NCBI GenBank assembly: GCA_964633825.1
Contig: CAZWHE010000184.1
Coordinates: 1 to 7,200 of the forward strand
DNA: 7,200 nucleotides
From: CAZWHE01 sp964633825
GTDB lineage: Bacteria > Planctomycetota > B15-G4 > CAYZWU01
Direction of reading: 5' to 3'
Position numbers and translations under genes: made by a program. The notes under the pieces were generated by a model, which saw only the letters and a program-made list of their open reading frames with translations, made no database searches and was not told where the DNA came from. This document shows positions 1 through 5,471 of this stretch, one piece after another. Position 1 is the first letter of the stretch, and each line of letters starts with the position of its first letter.

Positions 1-1
1 T

Positions 2-139
2 CTCCCGCCCATGATCCCCGACAAAATCATGCTTCATGAAAAGATCGCCGGGCTTCTCGACGCGCAGGGCCGAAAAATTGAAGCAATGCGCCATCGCGCC
101 GAAGCGCGCCGCATCAAACGGGGACACAATACGCGGTAA
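2..139 (+). CDS. 3' end of an unidentified gene (possible terminal TPR-like helices)
   Basis: This frame is open from the left edge and reads 45 residues to a TAA at 137-139, so only the C-terminus is visible. The segment is basic, rich in Ala/Arg/Lys and predicted helical. Its middle part (EKIAGLLDAQGRKIEAMRHR) has the spacing of a tetratricopeptide helix pair, with a GR turn followed by an EA-containing second helix. That is a weak family guess from pattern only. The last residues, RGHNTR, are encoded by the left arm of the palindromic repeat at 117-158, and the stop codon lies in its GTAA loop, so the native C-terminus was probably changed by the repeat. The gene converges on panB. An internal ATG at 11 exists, but nothing indicates that it is a real start. 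It could also be a spurious open frame. Confidence 0.5.
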   Translation, partial: LPPMIPDKIMLHEKIAGLLDAQGRKIEAMRHRAEARRIKRGHNTR

Positions 140-158
140 CGCGTATTGTGTCCCCGTT
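117..158. repeat. Perfect palindromic REP-like repeat, copy 1
   Basis: Two 19-bp arms (117-135 and 140-158) are perfectly complementary and separated by the tetraloop GTAA, which would be a stable GNRA loop in RNA. The left arm contains GGGGACACAATACG. Positions 120-140 are identical over 21 bases to 7146-7166, and the first 14 match the copy starting at 2861. The plus-strand gene stops inside the loop (137-139), and the panB stop codon (159-157) overlaps the right arm edge. Sitting between converging genes, it could fold in either transcript and help end transcription or protect 3' ends, but no long T-run follows on either side, so it is not a classical intrinsic terminator. It resembles REP/BIME elements associated with RAYT transposases, an inference from form. 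Confidence 0.9.
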
Positions 159-176
159 AGTACGTGTGGTGTCCCT
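156..176. repeat. Diverged extra repeat arm over the 3' end of panB
   Basis: These 21 bases align without gaps to the right arm of the second repeat (2889-2909). Sixteen positions are identical and all five differences are transitions. The arm adjoins the perfect palindrome at 117-158, making a compound two-part element. It covers the panB stop codon and the last six codons (K-G-H-H-T-Y, the Lys codon only in part). PanB proteins commonly end in a short HS/T-aromatic tail, so part of this similarity may be chance and the codons may be native. Confidence 0.5.
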
Positions 177-957
177 TTTGCGGATACTTCCCGCTGCGGA
201 CCTCGTCGATGTACTGGCCGACGGCCTCGCGCGTCATGGAGCCGAGCTCGGCGAACCTCTTCACAAACTTGGGAACCTGTCCATTGGTCAGGCCGAGGAG
301 ATCGTGCAGGACCAGGACCTGCCCGTCACAATCGGGGCCCGCGCCGATGCCGATGGTGGGGATTTTCAGCTCTTCCGTGACGGCCTTTGCCAGGTCGGCC
401 GGAACACACTCGAGCACGATGGAGAATGCGCCCGCCTTCTGCACCGCGAGGGCGTCCGCGAAGAGACGCTCGGCGTCCTTTTCCTTTTTTCCCTGCACCC
501 GGTAGCCGCCGAGCTGATGAACGGATTGGGGAGTCAAGCCCACGTGCCCCATCACGGGGATGCCGGCCGATGCGAGACAGGAGATCGTTTCGCTCATGAT
601 CTGGCCGCCTTCGAGCTTGACCGCCATCGCGCCGGCCTCCTTGAGAAAACGGCCGGCGTTGCGGAGGGCTTCTTCGGGCGATACCTGGAAGGACATGAAA
701 GGCATATCACCGACGACGAGCGCCCGTTTCGCCCCTCGTGCCGCGAGACGCGTGTGGTAGATCATCTCATCGAGCGTCACCGGAATGGTTGTATCGAGTC
801 CCTGGACCACGTTGCCGAGAGAGTCGCCCACGAGGATGATGTCGATTCCGGCTTCGTCCACGATGCGGGAGAACGTGTAGTCATAGGCCGTCACCATGGC
901 GATCTTATCGCCGCGGCGCTTCATGATGCGTAATTGCCGTGTTGTCAGCTTGGTCAT
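157..957 (-). CDS. panB: 3-methyl-2-oxobutanoate hydroxymethyltransferase (ketopantoate hydroxymethyltransferase)
   Basis: PanB transfers a hydroxymethyl group from 5,10-methylenetetrahydrofolate to 3-methyl-2-oxobutanoate, giving ketopantoate, the first committed step of pantothenate and CoA synthesis in the cytoplasm. The 266-residue length is usual for the family. Visible motifs are VTAYD (22-26), VGDSLG with metal-binding D45, VVGDMPF with D84, AVKLEGG (112-118; K114, E116), GHVGLTPQ (137-144), LGGYRVQGK (149-157), catalytic-region E183 in VLECVP, and the IGIGAGPDCDGQVLVLHDLL region. D45 and D84 fall at the same numbers as in the E. coli enzyme. The ATG at 957 is chosen because homology starts there; an upstream in-frame ATG at 1062 would add 35 residues without family character. 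The upstream site is only A/G-rich (AAAGAA). The gene stands alone on the minus strand; panC and panD are not in view. Its stop codon touches the palindromic repeat. Confidence 0.97.
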   Translation of the reverse strand: MTKLTTRQLRIMKRRGDKIAMVTAYDYTFSRIVDEAGIDIILVGDSLGNVVQGLDTTIPVTLDEMIYHTRLAARGAKRALVVGDMPFMSFQVSPEEALRNAGRFLKEAGAMAVKLEGGQIMSETISCLASAGIPVMGHVGLTPQSVHQLGGYRVQGKKEKDAERLFADALAVQKAGAFSIVLECVPADLAKAVTEELKIPTIGIGAGPDCDGQVLVLHDLLGLTNGQVPKFVKRFAELGSMTREAVGQYIDEVRSGKYPQKGHHTY

Positions 958-1002
958 GTCAGTTATTCTTTCTTTTGTTTCGACCGCTATAAATAGTCCA
1001 CC

Positions 1003-1032
1003 AATATTCGCTGATACGGCCCCACGAGTCAA
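1003..1032 (-). promoter_or_regulatory. Candidate sigma70-type promoter for panB
   Basis: On the minus strand TTGACT (1032-1027) matches five of six bases of the -35 consensus. An 18-nt spacer is followed by AATATT (1008-1003), which matches four of six bases of the -10 consensus. Transcription would begin near 996, leaving a leader of about 40 nt before the panB ATG at 957. A second A/T-rich block (TATTTATAG, around 996-988) lies downstream and could serve as an alternative -10. The -35 lies in the left terminal repeat of the element at 1027-1101. The call rests on consensus match and position only. Confidence 0.4.
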
Positions 1033-1101
1033 GGGTTCCGGGGCGGAGAAAAAATGGCTCAAAGGTTCCGGCCGTCGGCCACTTTTGCTAACCTCTTGAC
1101 T
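1027..1101. repeat. 75-bp element with imperfect terminal inverted repeats and internal direct repeats
   Basis: The ends AGTCAAGGGTT (1027-1037) and AACCTCTTGACT (1090-1101) are complementary over 11 bp with one extra base. Inside are two near-identical 13-base direct repeats, TCAAGGGTTCCGG (1029-1041) and TCAAAGGTTCCGG (1059-1071), starting 30 bp apart, about three helical turns. A hairpin can form at 1061-1086: six pairs including a G-T, a 3-nt bulge, then GGCC-GTC-GGCC. Both ends carry an outward-facing TTGACT hexamer, one toward panB and one toward the DUF3795 gene. This could be a regulatory region with paired operator sites or a small palindromic insertion. The plus-strand hexamer has no convincing -10 partner. 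Confidence 0.4.
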
Positions 1102-1145
1102 AGCCGGTTATTTCACGCATTTCTACTGTGGAGCTGTCAGGTACG

Positions 1146-1604
1146 ATGAACAAACAAACCATCGGGGCATGCGGCCTCTTCTGCGAGGCCTGCGATATCT
1201 ACCAGAGCGTACAAACGGGAAACCTCAAGACCCTGGCCAGAGAGTGGAACATGGATCCCGACGACCTGGTCTGCGACGGATGCCGGTCGGACCGCAGATC
1301 GGTTTTCTGCAACGATTGTGTCATGCGCGAATGCTGCCTGGGCCGGAATCTCGACAACTGCAGCGAGTGTGAAGAGTTTCCGTGCAAAACGCTCGTCCAG
1401 TTCAACAACGACGAGGCGCCCCACCATTTCCTGGCCATCGACAACTGCCGCTCCTACCGGGAAAAAGGCGGCTTTGAATGGCACCACACCCAGAAAGAGC
1501 AGTGGACGTGTTCGTGCGGCCAAATGTTCAGCTGGTACCAGGAAAAATGCCTGCGCTGCGGAAAGAAGGTCTCCAACATCATCCGGCAGGGAGAAAGTGC
1601 GTAA
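1146..1604 (+). CDS. Cysteine-rich DUF3795-type putative metal-binding protein
   Basis: This 152-residue protein has 17 cysteines. The N-terminus IGACGLFCEACDIY (C9, C13, C16) is the hallmark opening of DUF3795 proteins. It is followed by CDGC (43-46), CNDC (55-58), CC (63-64), a CSECEEFPC block (72-80), and a C-terminal zinc-ribbon-like CxC...CxxCG (122-139). The family has no established reaction; bound zinc or iron-sulfur is inferred from the Cys spacing. There is no signal peptide or membrane segment, so it is probably cytosolic. The ATG at 1146 is preferred because the family motif starts right after it. The upstream GTG at 1128 would add six residues, and the Shine-Dalgarno is weak (GGAG at 1130-1133, 12 nt away). 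The stop codon overlaps the hisS start by one base (TAATG), suggesting translational coupling. Confidence 0.85.
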   Translation: MNKQTIGACGLFCEACDIYQSVQTGNLKTLAREWNMDPDDLVCDGCRSDRRSVFCNDCVMRECCLGRNLDNCSECEEFPCKTLVQFNNDEAPHHFLAIDNCRSYREKGGFEWHHTQKEQWTCSCGQMFSWYQEKCLRCGKKVSNIIRQGESA

Positions 1605-2893
1605 TGGAATTCGGGCCGCCGAGAGGCATGCGTGATTTCTACCCCGAAGACCTCGTCGTGCGGAATGCCTTGTTCAATATCTGGCGTCGTGCGGCTCGCT
1701 TGCACGGCTTCGAAGAATACGACGCACCGGTCGTGGAGACGGAAGAGCTCCTGATCCGCAAGGGCGGCGAAGACATCCTCCGCCAGATCTACACATTCAA
1801 AGACAAAGGGGGCCGCCGCCTCGCGCTCCGACCCGAGATGACGCCCTCGCTGGCGCGCATGATCCTCGCCCGGAAAAACGCTCTCTCTTTCCCGCTCAAG
1901 TGGTTCTCCATCCCCCAGTGCTTTCGCTACGAGAGGATGACGCGCGGGAGGAAGAGGGAGCACTTCCAGTGGAATCTCGACATCATCGGCGAGGAGAGCA
2001 CCCACGCCGAGGCCGAGGTCCTTTCCGCCGCGATCACGGCTCTCAACCTCGCCGGACTCAGGGAGGGTGAGTTCCATGTCCATCTGGGAAGCCGTGCGCT
2101 TCTGGGCGAGCTCTTCGACGCCTCGGGCATCCCCACGGAGCACTTCGAATCGGTCTGCCTCGCCCTGGACAAACGGGACAAGCAGAAGGAAGACTCGATC
2201 GCCCGGCTTCTCGAGGCCGAGGGATTCTCGCGGGACCAGACGGCCAAAACCTTCGAGCTGCTCGAGATCGACACGCTCGACGCCGCGGCTTCCTACCTGA
2301 AAAAAGAAACGCCCGCCGTCAGCGACTTGAAACAACTCTTTGGCGTGATGGAGAGATACGGGCTGGGCGCATTCGTTCTCTTCGACATATCCATCGTCCG
2401 CGGGCTCGCCTATTACACGAACATCGTGTTCGAGGCTTTCGATGCGAAAAAGAAATTCCGGGCCATCTTCGGCGGGGGGCGCTATGACAACCTCCTGAGC
2501 GACCTCGGCGGGGAGTCCGTGCCCTGCGTCGGCCTCGGTTTCGGCGACGTGGTTGTGGCCGAAATCATCGACAGCCTGGGACGAACGATCGCGGCCGCCG
2601 CCGGACCCGATGCCGCGATCGGCTTCCTCTCCGGCGAAGAGAGAGAGATGGCGCTTGCCGGCGCCCGCCGCCTGCGCGAAGCGGGCTGCACCGTCTCAAT
2701 CGACCTGAAGCCCGCAAAAGCGAAAAAGTTTTTCTCGCGGGCGGCGAAAAGCGGAGCACGCCACGCCGTCTTCCTCGGACCGGCCGAGAAAGAAGAAGGC
2801 GCCTACACCGTGAAAGACCTCGACAAGGGAACTCAGAAAAAGGTGACCTTGGAAAAGATTGGGGACACAATACGTAATGACCCGGAGGGTTAA
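1604..2893 (+). CDS. hisS: Histidyl-tRNA synthetase, plant-organelle-like type
   Basis: HisRS attaches histidine to tRNA-His in the cytoplasm. The 429-residue protein shows class II motif 1 (GMRDFYPED, residues 8-16, onward), LRPEMTPSLAR (75-85), motif 2 (FRYERMTRGRKREHFQW, 107-123; R111), the histidine-specific VRGLAYYTNIVFE (265-277; R266), FGGGRYDNLL (289-298), and a C-terminal anticodon-binding domain (about 337-418). Two departures from the E. coli-type enzyme stand out: RGLDYY is RGLAYY, and motif 3 reads GLGFGDVVV (310-318) without the usual ER. From memory, Arabidopsis organellar HisRS shares both features and much of the flanking sequence, so this is that clade rather than a broken enzyme. 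The start ATG at 1604 has AGGGAG at 1588-1593, 10 nt upstream. Residues 420-429 (GDTIRNDPEG) are encoded by the palindromic repeat at 2860-2910 and extend past the expected family end. Confidence 0.96.
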   Translation: MEFGPPRGMRDFYPEDLVVRNALFNIWRRAARLHGFEEYDAPVVETEELLIRKGGEDILRQIYTFKDKGGRRLALRPEMTPSLARMILARKNALSFPLKWFSIPQCFRYERMTRGRKREHFQWNLDIIGEESTHAEAEVLSAAITALNLAGLREGEFHVHLGSRALLGELFDASGIPTEHFESVCLALDKRDKQKEDSIARLLEAEGFSRDQTAKTFELLEIDTLDAAASYLKKETPAVSDLKQLFGVMERYGLGAFVLFDISIVRGLAYYTNIVFEAFDAKKKFRAIFGGGRYDNLLSDLGGESVPCVGLGFGDVVVAEIIDSLGRTIAAAAGPDAAIGFLSGEEREMALAGARRLREAGCTVSIDLKPAKAKKFFSRAAKSGARHAVFLGPAEKEEGAYTVKDLDKGTQKKVTLEKIGDTIRNDPEG

Positions 2894-2910
2894 CACGTAT
2901 GATGTCCCCA
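2860..2910. repeat. Palindromic REP-like repeat, copy 2, spanning the hisS stop and fetA start
   Basis: The element folds into an imperfect hairpin. Outer arms TGGGGACA (2860-2867) and TGTCCCCA (2903-2910) pair over 8 bp. Then comes a 2x2 mismatch, ATACGT/ACGTAT (2870-2875 with 2895-2900), another 2x2 mismatch, and TGACCC/GGGTTA (2878-2883 with 2887-2892, one G-T pair) around a GGA loop (2884-2886). The first 14 bases of the core match the copies at 120 and 7146. It encodes the last ten HisS residues and the hisS stop (2891-2893), and it provides GGAGGG plus ATGATG for the next gene. Paired mismatches in the stem are typical of REP hairpins. Confidence 0.88.
2884..2889 (+). promoter_or_regulatory. 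Ribosome-binding site inside the repeat hairpin loop
   Basis: GGAGGG lies 9 nt before the ATG at 2899 and 12 nt before the ATG at 2902, a good Shine-Dalgarno for the ABC ATPase gene. Its first three bases are the loop and the next three are in the top stem of the hairpin at 2860-2910, while the start codon lies in the right arm. Ribosomes finishing hisS at 2893 would open this hairpin, so coupling of fetA translation to hisS is a reasonable inference. Confidence 0.6.
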
Positions 2911-3603
2911 CATATTCTAGAGGCTGTTCGGGTCAGGCTGCAGCGGCAATCGGCAGAGGCTGTCAAGACCGTTCTCGAGGGCGAGTCGCTGACTCTCGAC
3001 CCGGGTGAATCCGTTCAGATCCGGGGGCCGTCGGGCTCGGGCAAGAGCTCTCTCCTCTGGGCTTTGGCCAGGATGCTGCCGATCGAGGACGGCAAGCTCT
3101 TTCTCGAAGGCCGGCCCGCCGCCGAATGGTCCGTTCCCGCCTGGCGGAACCGTGCGGCCCTCGTTCTTCAGGAGCACGCCCTGGTCCCGGGCACGGTGCG
3201 CGACAACATCGCTCTTCCCTGGAAATTCAAGGTGCGCCGCGGCGGTCATGGAGGGAGCGCGGCTCCTCCCCCAGGCCCGCCCGACGACGAACTCGCGCGC
3301 ACTGAAATGGACCGGATCGGGCTCGCCGACGTGAGCCTGTCGGCCGATGTGTCGAAGCTCTCTGTGGGGCAATCGGCCCGAGTCTCGCTCATCCGGACGC
3401 TCCTCACCGCACCGGCCTGCCTCCTCCTCGACGAACCCCTGGCCGCCCTCGATCCCGAGACGGCAAAGCTCGTCATGGACCGCATCGGTTCTTTTACAAA
3501 AACAGGCGGCGCCGCCCTGATCGTGAGCCACAACAGGACTTTTCCCGGAGAGGGCCGCGTCCTCTCCCTCGAAAAGGGAAAGATCGAGGAGGCCGCCTCA
3601 TGA
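2899..3603 (+). CDS. fetA: ABC transporter ATP-binding protein, FetA/YbbL-like
   Basis: This is the nucleotide-binding subunit that would power the permease encoded next; in E. coli the FetA-FetB pair is implicated in iron export. Over 234 residues it has Walker A GPSGSGKS (43-50), Q-loop VLQEHALVPGTVRDNI (89-104; Q91), a signature LSVGQ (154-158, with Val where Gly is usual), Walker B CLLLDEP (174-180; E179), a D-loop at 182-185, and the H-loop histidine H211 in IVSHN. A Gly/Pro-rich insert, roughly residues 114-130, precedes the helical domain and looks like a flexible linker. The start is ATG 2899 or 2902; both lie in the palindromic repeat, and family similarity begins at about residue 6 (ILEA), so either fits. 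The stop overlaps fetB by 4 nt (ATGA). The FetA assignment rests on pairing with FetB. Confidence 0.88.
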   Translation: MMSPHILEAVRVRLQRQSAEAVKTVLEGESLTLDPGESVQIRGPSGSGKSSLLWALARMLPIEDGKLFLEGRPAAEWSVPAWRNRAALVLQEHALVPGTVRDNIALPWKFKVRRGGHGGSAAPPPGPPDDELARTEMDRIGLADVSLSADVSKLSVGQSARVSLIRTLLTAPACLLLDEPLAALDPETAKLVMDRIGSFTKTGGAALIVSHNRTFPGEGRVLSLEKGKIEEAAS

Positions 3604-4424
3604 ACGGCGTCATCGAGATCGCGCCCTGGCAGCTCTTCCTGGCGACCGGTTTCATCCTTCTCTCGGCCGGGCTTTCCCTCGCCCTCTCCCTCGGCCTCGT
3701 CCGCACCCTCATCGTGGCCATGGTGCGCACATATCTCCAGCTCTGGGCGCTCGGGTTTGCGCTCAAGTGGATCTTCGGGCTCGACACGGCCGCGATCGTT
3801 CTCCCGATCCTGCTGCTCATGATGATCATGGCGGCCGTGACCGTGCTCGGCCGGGTCAAAGAAAAACCACGCGGCCTCTTTCACCGCGTTTTGGGCGCCG
3901 TTTTTCTCTCGGGCGTGACCGTCACCTTCGCGGTCACGGCGCTCGTCATCGGCGTGGAGCCCTGGTACGAGGCCCGCTACGTCATTCCCATCGCCGGCAT
4001 GGTGATCGGAAACTCGATGAACGGCCTCGCCCTCTCCCTGGAACGCGTCTTCAGCGATCTGAGAAAGAGAAAAACCGAGGTTCATGCGCTTCTCGCACTC
4101 GGAGCCACGCCGTGGGAGGCCGCGCTTCCCAGCATGCGGACCGCCCTCTCGGCCGGACTCATTCCCACGATCAACGCCATGAGCGCGGCCGGCATCGTTT
4201 TCATCCCCGGCATGATGACGGGCCAGATCCTGGCCGGAGTGGACCCGCCCAAGGCGGCCGTCTACCAGATCGTCGTCATGCTCATGATCTCGGCGGCCAC
4301 GGCCCTGGGATCGATGACGGCCGTCTTTTCCGCATACGGTCGAGCCTTCGATGGGGAATGCCGTTTCACCCTCGGAGAAGATTTCATCCCCGGAAAAGAG
4401 AAACCGAACCGGGTAGAATCATGA
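3600..4424 (+). CDS. fetB: ABC transporter permease, FetB/YbbM (UPF0014) family
   Basis: This is the inner-membrane subunit of the FetA/FetB transporter. The 274-residue protein has about seven hydrophobic segments, roughly at 11-33, 36-58, 64-84, 97-119, 127-147, 188-210 and 220-246. Family motifs are VRTYLQL (42-48), IPIAGMVIGNSMN (129-141), LGATPWEA (167-174, in the cytoplasmic loop that would contact the ATPase) and GIVFIPGMMTGQILAG (198-213). The charged stretch SDLRKRKTE (152-160) fits the cytoplasmic coupling region. A strong Shine-Dalgarno, GAGGAGG (3586-3592), lies 7 nt before the ATG, and the start overlaps the fetA stop by 4 nt. The 3' end overlaps the next gene by 4 nt. Iron as substrate is known for E. 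coli FetAB; here it is inferred. Confidence 0.92.
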   Translation: MNGVIEIAPWQLFLATGFILLSAGLSLALSLGLVRTLIVAMVRTYLQLWALGFALKWIFGLDTAAIVLPILLLMMIMAAVTVLGRVKEKPRGLFHRVLGAVFLSGVTVTFAVTALVIGVEPWYEARYVIPIAGMVIGNSMNGLALSLERVFSDLRKRKTEVHALLALGATPWEAALPSMRTALSAGLIPTINAMSAAGIVFIPGMMTGQILAGVDPPKAAVYQIVVMLMISAATALGSMTAVFSAYGRAFDGECRFTLGEDFIPGKEKPNRVES

Positions 4425-4795
4425 AGAACGCCCCGTCACCCCGAGAATTCGCCGAGATCCTGTTCGACGCGATGAACAGCCGCGACCTCTCCGGCCTCGA
4501 CCGGCGCCTCGCCGATGATGCTGTTTTCGATTTTCCGGGCGCGGGCCGCATCAAGGGACGGAAACGAATCGTGCTCTTCCTCAAGGTCCTGTTCAGGCGG
4601 TATCCCCGGCTCTCGTTCCGCGTGGAAGAAACAATCGCCGAAGGAGACAGGGCCTGCGCTTTCTGGTCCAACAAAGGCGAAAGCAGGGAAAAGGAACCTT
4701 ACAGCAACAGGGGGGCCACCCTGATTCGCGTGCGCGGCGGGCGGATCGTTCTTCTCAGCGACTATTTCAAGGACACCTCTTTTACCAACGGGTGA
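4421..4795 (+). CDS. SnoaL-like / NTF2-fold protein
   Basis: This small 124-residue protein has the layout of the SnoaL/NTF2 superfamily. An N-terminal helix (FAEILFDAMNSRDLSGLDRRL, about 10-30) leads to a conserved hydrophobic-acidic strand ADDAVFDFPG (31-40). IKGRKRIVLFL follows (44-54), then strands ending in LIRVRGGRIVLLSDYFKDTSF (101-121); a G-x-I...D-Y-F-D/K ending is typical of this fold. Members include polyketide cyclases, small-molecule isomerases and proteins of unknown role, so no reaction can be given. There is no signal peptide. The ATG overlaps the fetB stop (ATGA), and the next gene starts 3 nt after the TGA. No strong Shine-Dalgarno is seen, so translation is probably coupled. 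Codon use matches its neighbours. Confidence 0.78.
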   Translation: MKNAPSPREFAEILFDAMNSRDLSGLDRRLADDAVFDFPGAGRIKGRKRIVLFLKVLFRRYPRLSFRVEETIAEGDRACAFWSNKGESREKEPYSNRGATLIRVRGGRIVLLSDYFKDTSFTNG

Positions 4796-4798
4796 CGG

Positions 4799-5458
4799 AT
4801 GAAAATCCTGGCGATCAACGGCAGCCCGCGAAAAAAGGGAAACACCTCGATCCTGCTCGGCGAAGTTCTCAGGAACGCAGAGGCGGAAGGCGCTCTCGTG
4901 GAGGAGGTTTCCGCCCACGATGCAAACCTGAAATACTGCAGGGGCTGCCTGCGATGCAACCTCATCAGGCGCTGTTCACTCAAGGACGACGACTGGGCGG
5001 CGCTGAGCGCCCGGATCCTCGACTCGGACGTCCTCGTCTTCGCATCGCCCATTTACTTCCACCACCTGCCCGCCCCGATGAAAAAGATCCTCGACCGCTT
5101 CCGTTCCTTTTTCCACGTTCAAATCACCGAGAACGGGCTCGTGCACACACCCTGGCACGAATGGCCAAAGCGCATCGTCCTGCTCCTCAGCATGGGCTCC
5201 CCCGAAAACGCCGGCGCCCGGCCCGTGATCGACCTCTTCACCTTTCTGTCGAAAGAGCTCGGCATGGACGACGGACCGATTGTTATAACGGCGACGGGGC
5301 TCGCCCTGGCCGGCCAGGTCCACATGTCGCGCGACGAGCTGGAAAGCCTCTACGAGAAAATGAGCCTGCCCGCCCGCCGGGCGGAGAAGGATTTCATGAA
5401 AAACCGGGAACTGCTGAAAGAGTGCCGCGAGCTGGGTAAAGAGCTGGCCCGGGGCTGA
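4799..5458 (+). CDS. NAD(P)H-dependent FMN reductase, iron-sulfur flavoprotein-like
   Basis: A flavodoxin-fold protein of 219 residues. It starts with the FMN-phosphate loop motif INGSPRKKGNTS (6-17) and has the flavin-contacting SPIYFHHLPAPMKKILDRF (83-101), both typical of the FMN_red family. Four cysteines (C47, C50, C53, C59) form C-x2-C-x2-C-x5-C. This fits the compact [4Fe-4S] motif of archaeal-type iron-sulfur flavoproteins, in which FMN and the cluster pass electrons. Many relatives keep only some of these cysteines and have no cluster, so cluster binding is an inference. The C-terminal part (about 177-219) is helical and charged. The ATG at 4799 follows the preceding stop by 3 nt, with only a weak GGTGA upstream. 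It is cytosolic; the electron partner is unknown, and a redox link to the FetAB transporter is speculative. Confidence 0.9.
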   Translation: MKILAINGSPRKKGNTSILLGEVLRNAEAEGALVEEVSAHDANLKYCRGCLRCNLIRRCSLKDDDWAALSARILDSDVLVFASPIYFHHLPAPMKKILDRFRSFFHVQITENGLVHTPWHEWPKRIVLLLSMGSPENAGARPVIDLFTFLSKELGMDDGPIVITATGLALAGQVHMSRDELESLYEKMSLPARRAEKDFMKNRELLKECRELGKELARG

Positions 5459-5463
5459 AGGAG
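5458..5463 (+). promoter_or_regulatory. Ribosome-binding site that decides the amidohydrolase start
   Basis: AAGGAG overlaps the final A of the preceding TGA. It is only 2 nt from the ATG at 5466 but 8 nt from the ATG at 5472, so the latter is the likely start. Confidence 0.75.
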
Positions 5464-5471
5464 ATATGGAC

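Noticed and set aside
117..176. CRISPR array or tRNA/ncRNA gene
   Set aside because: There are no regularly spaced repeats with unique spacers, and no cloverleaf; the palindromes are isolated gene-end elements.
36..380. Small plus-strand open frame running through the palindrome into panB
   Set aside because: It is out of frame with the better left-edge gene, is antisense to panB, and its Arg/Pro-rich composition is noise-like.
148..933. Long plus-strand open frame opposite panB
   Set aside because: It mirrors the panB codons on the other strand; the panB frame has every family motif and this one has none.
958..1062. Longer N-terminus for PanB from the ATG at 1062
   Set aside because: The extra 35 residues have no family similarity, and the candidate promoter lies within them.
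1478..1603. Longer N-terminus for HisS
   Set aside because: It lies over the DUF3795 coding region; HisRS homology starts just after the ATG at 1604, which has a Shine-Dalgarno and the usual TAATG overlap.
1454..2335. 293-residue minus-strand open frame opposite hisS
   Set aside because: It crosses the DUF3795/hisS boundary and is a shadow of two well-supported genes.
3767..4420. Upstream extension of the SnoaL-like gene frame
   Set aside because: The frame is open through fetB, but the translated part is low-complexity Arg/His/Gly sequence; homology begins at the ATG at 4421.
5466..5471. Amidohydrolase start at the ATG at 5466
   Set aside because: AAGGAG is only 2 nt away, too close; the ATG at 5472 has 8-nt spacing.
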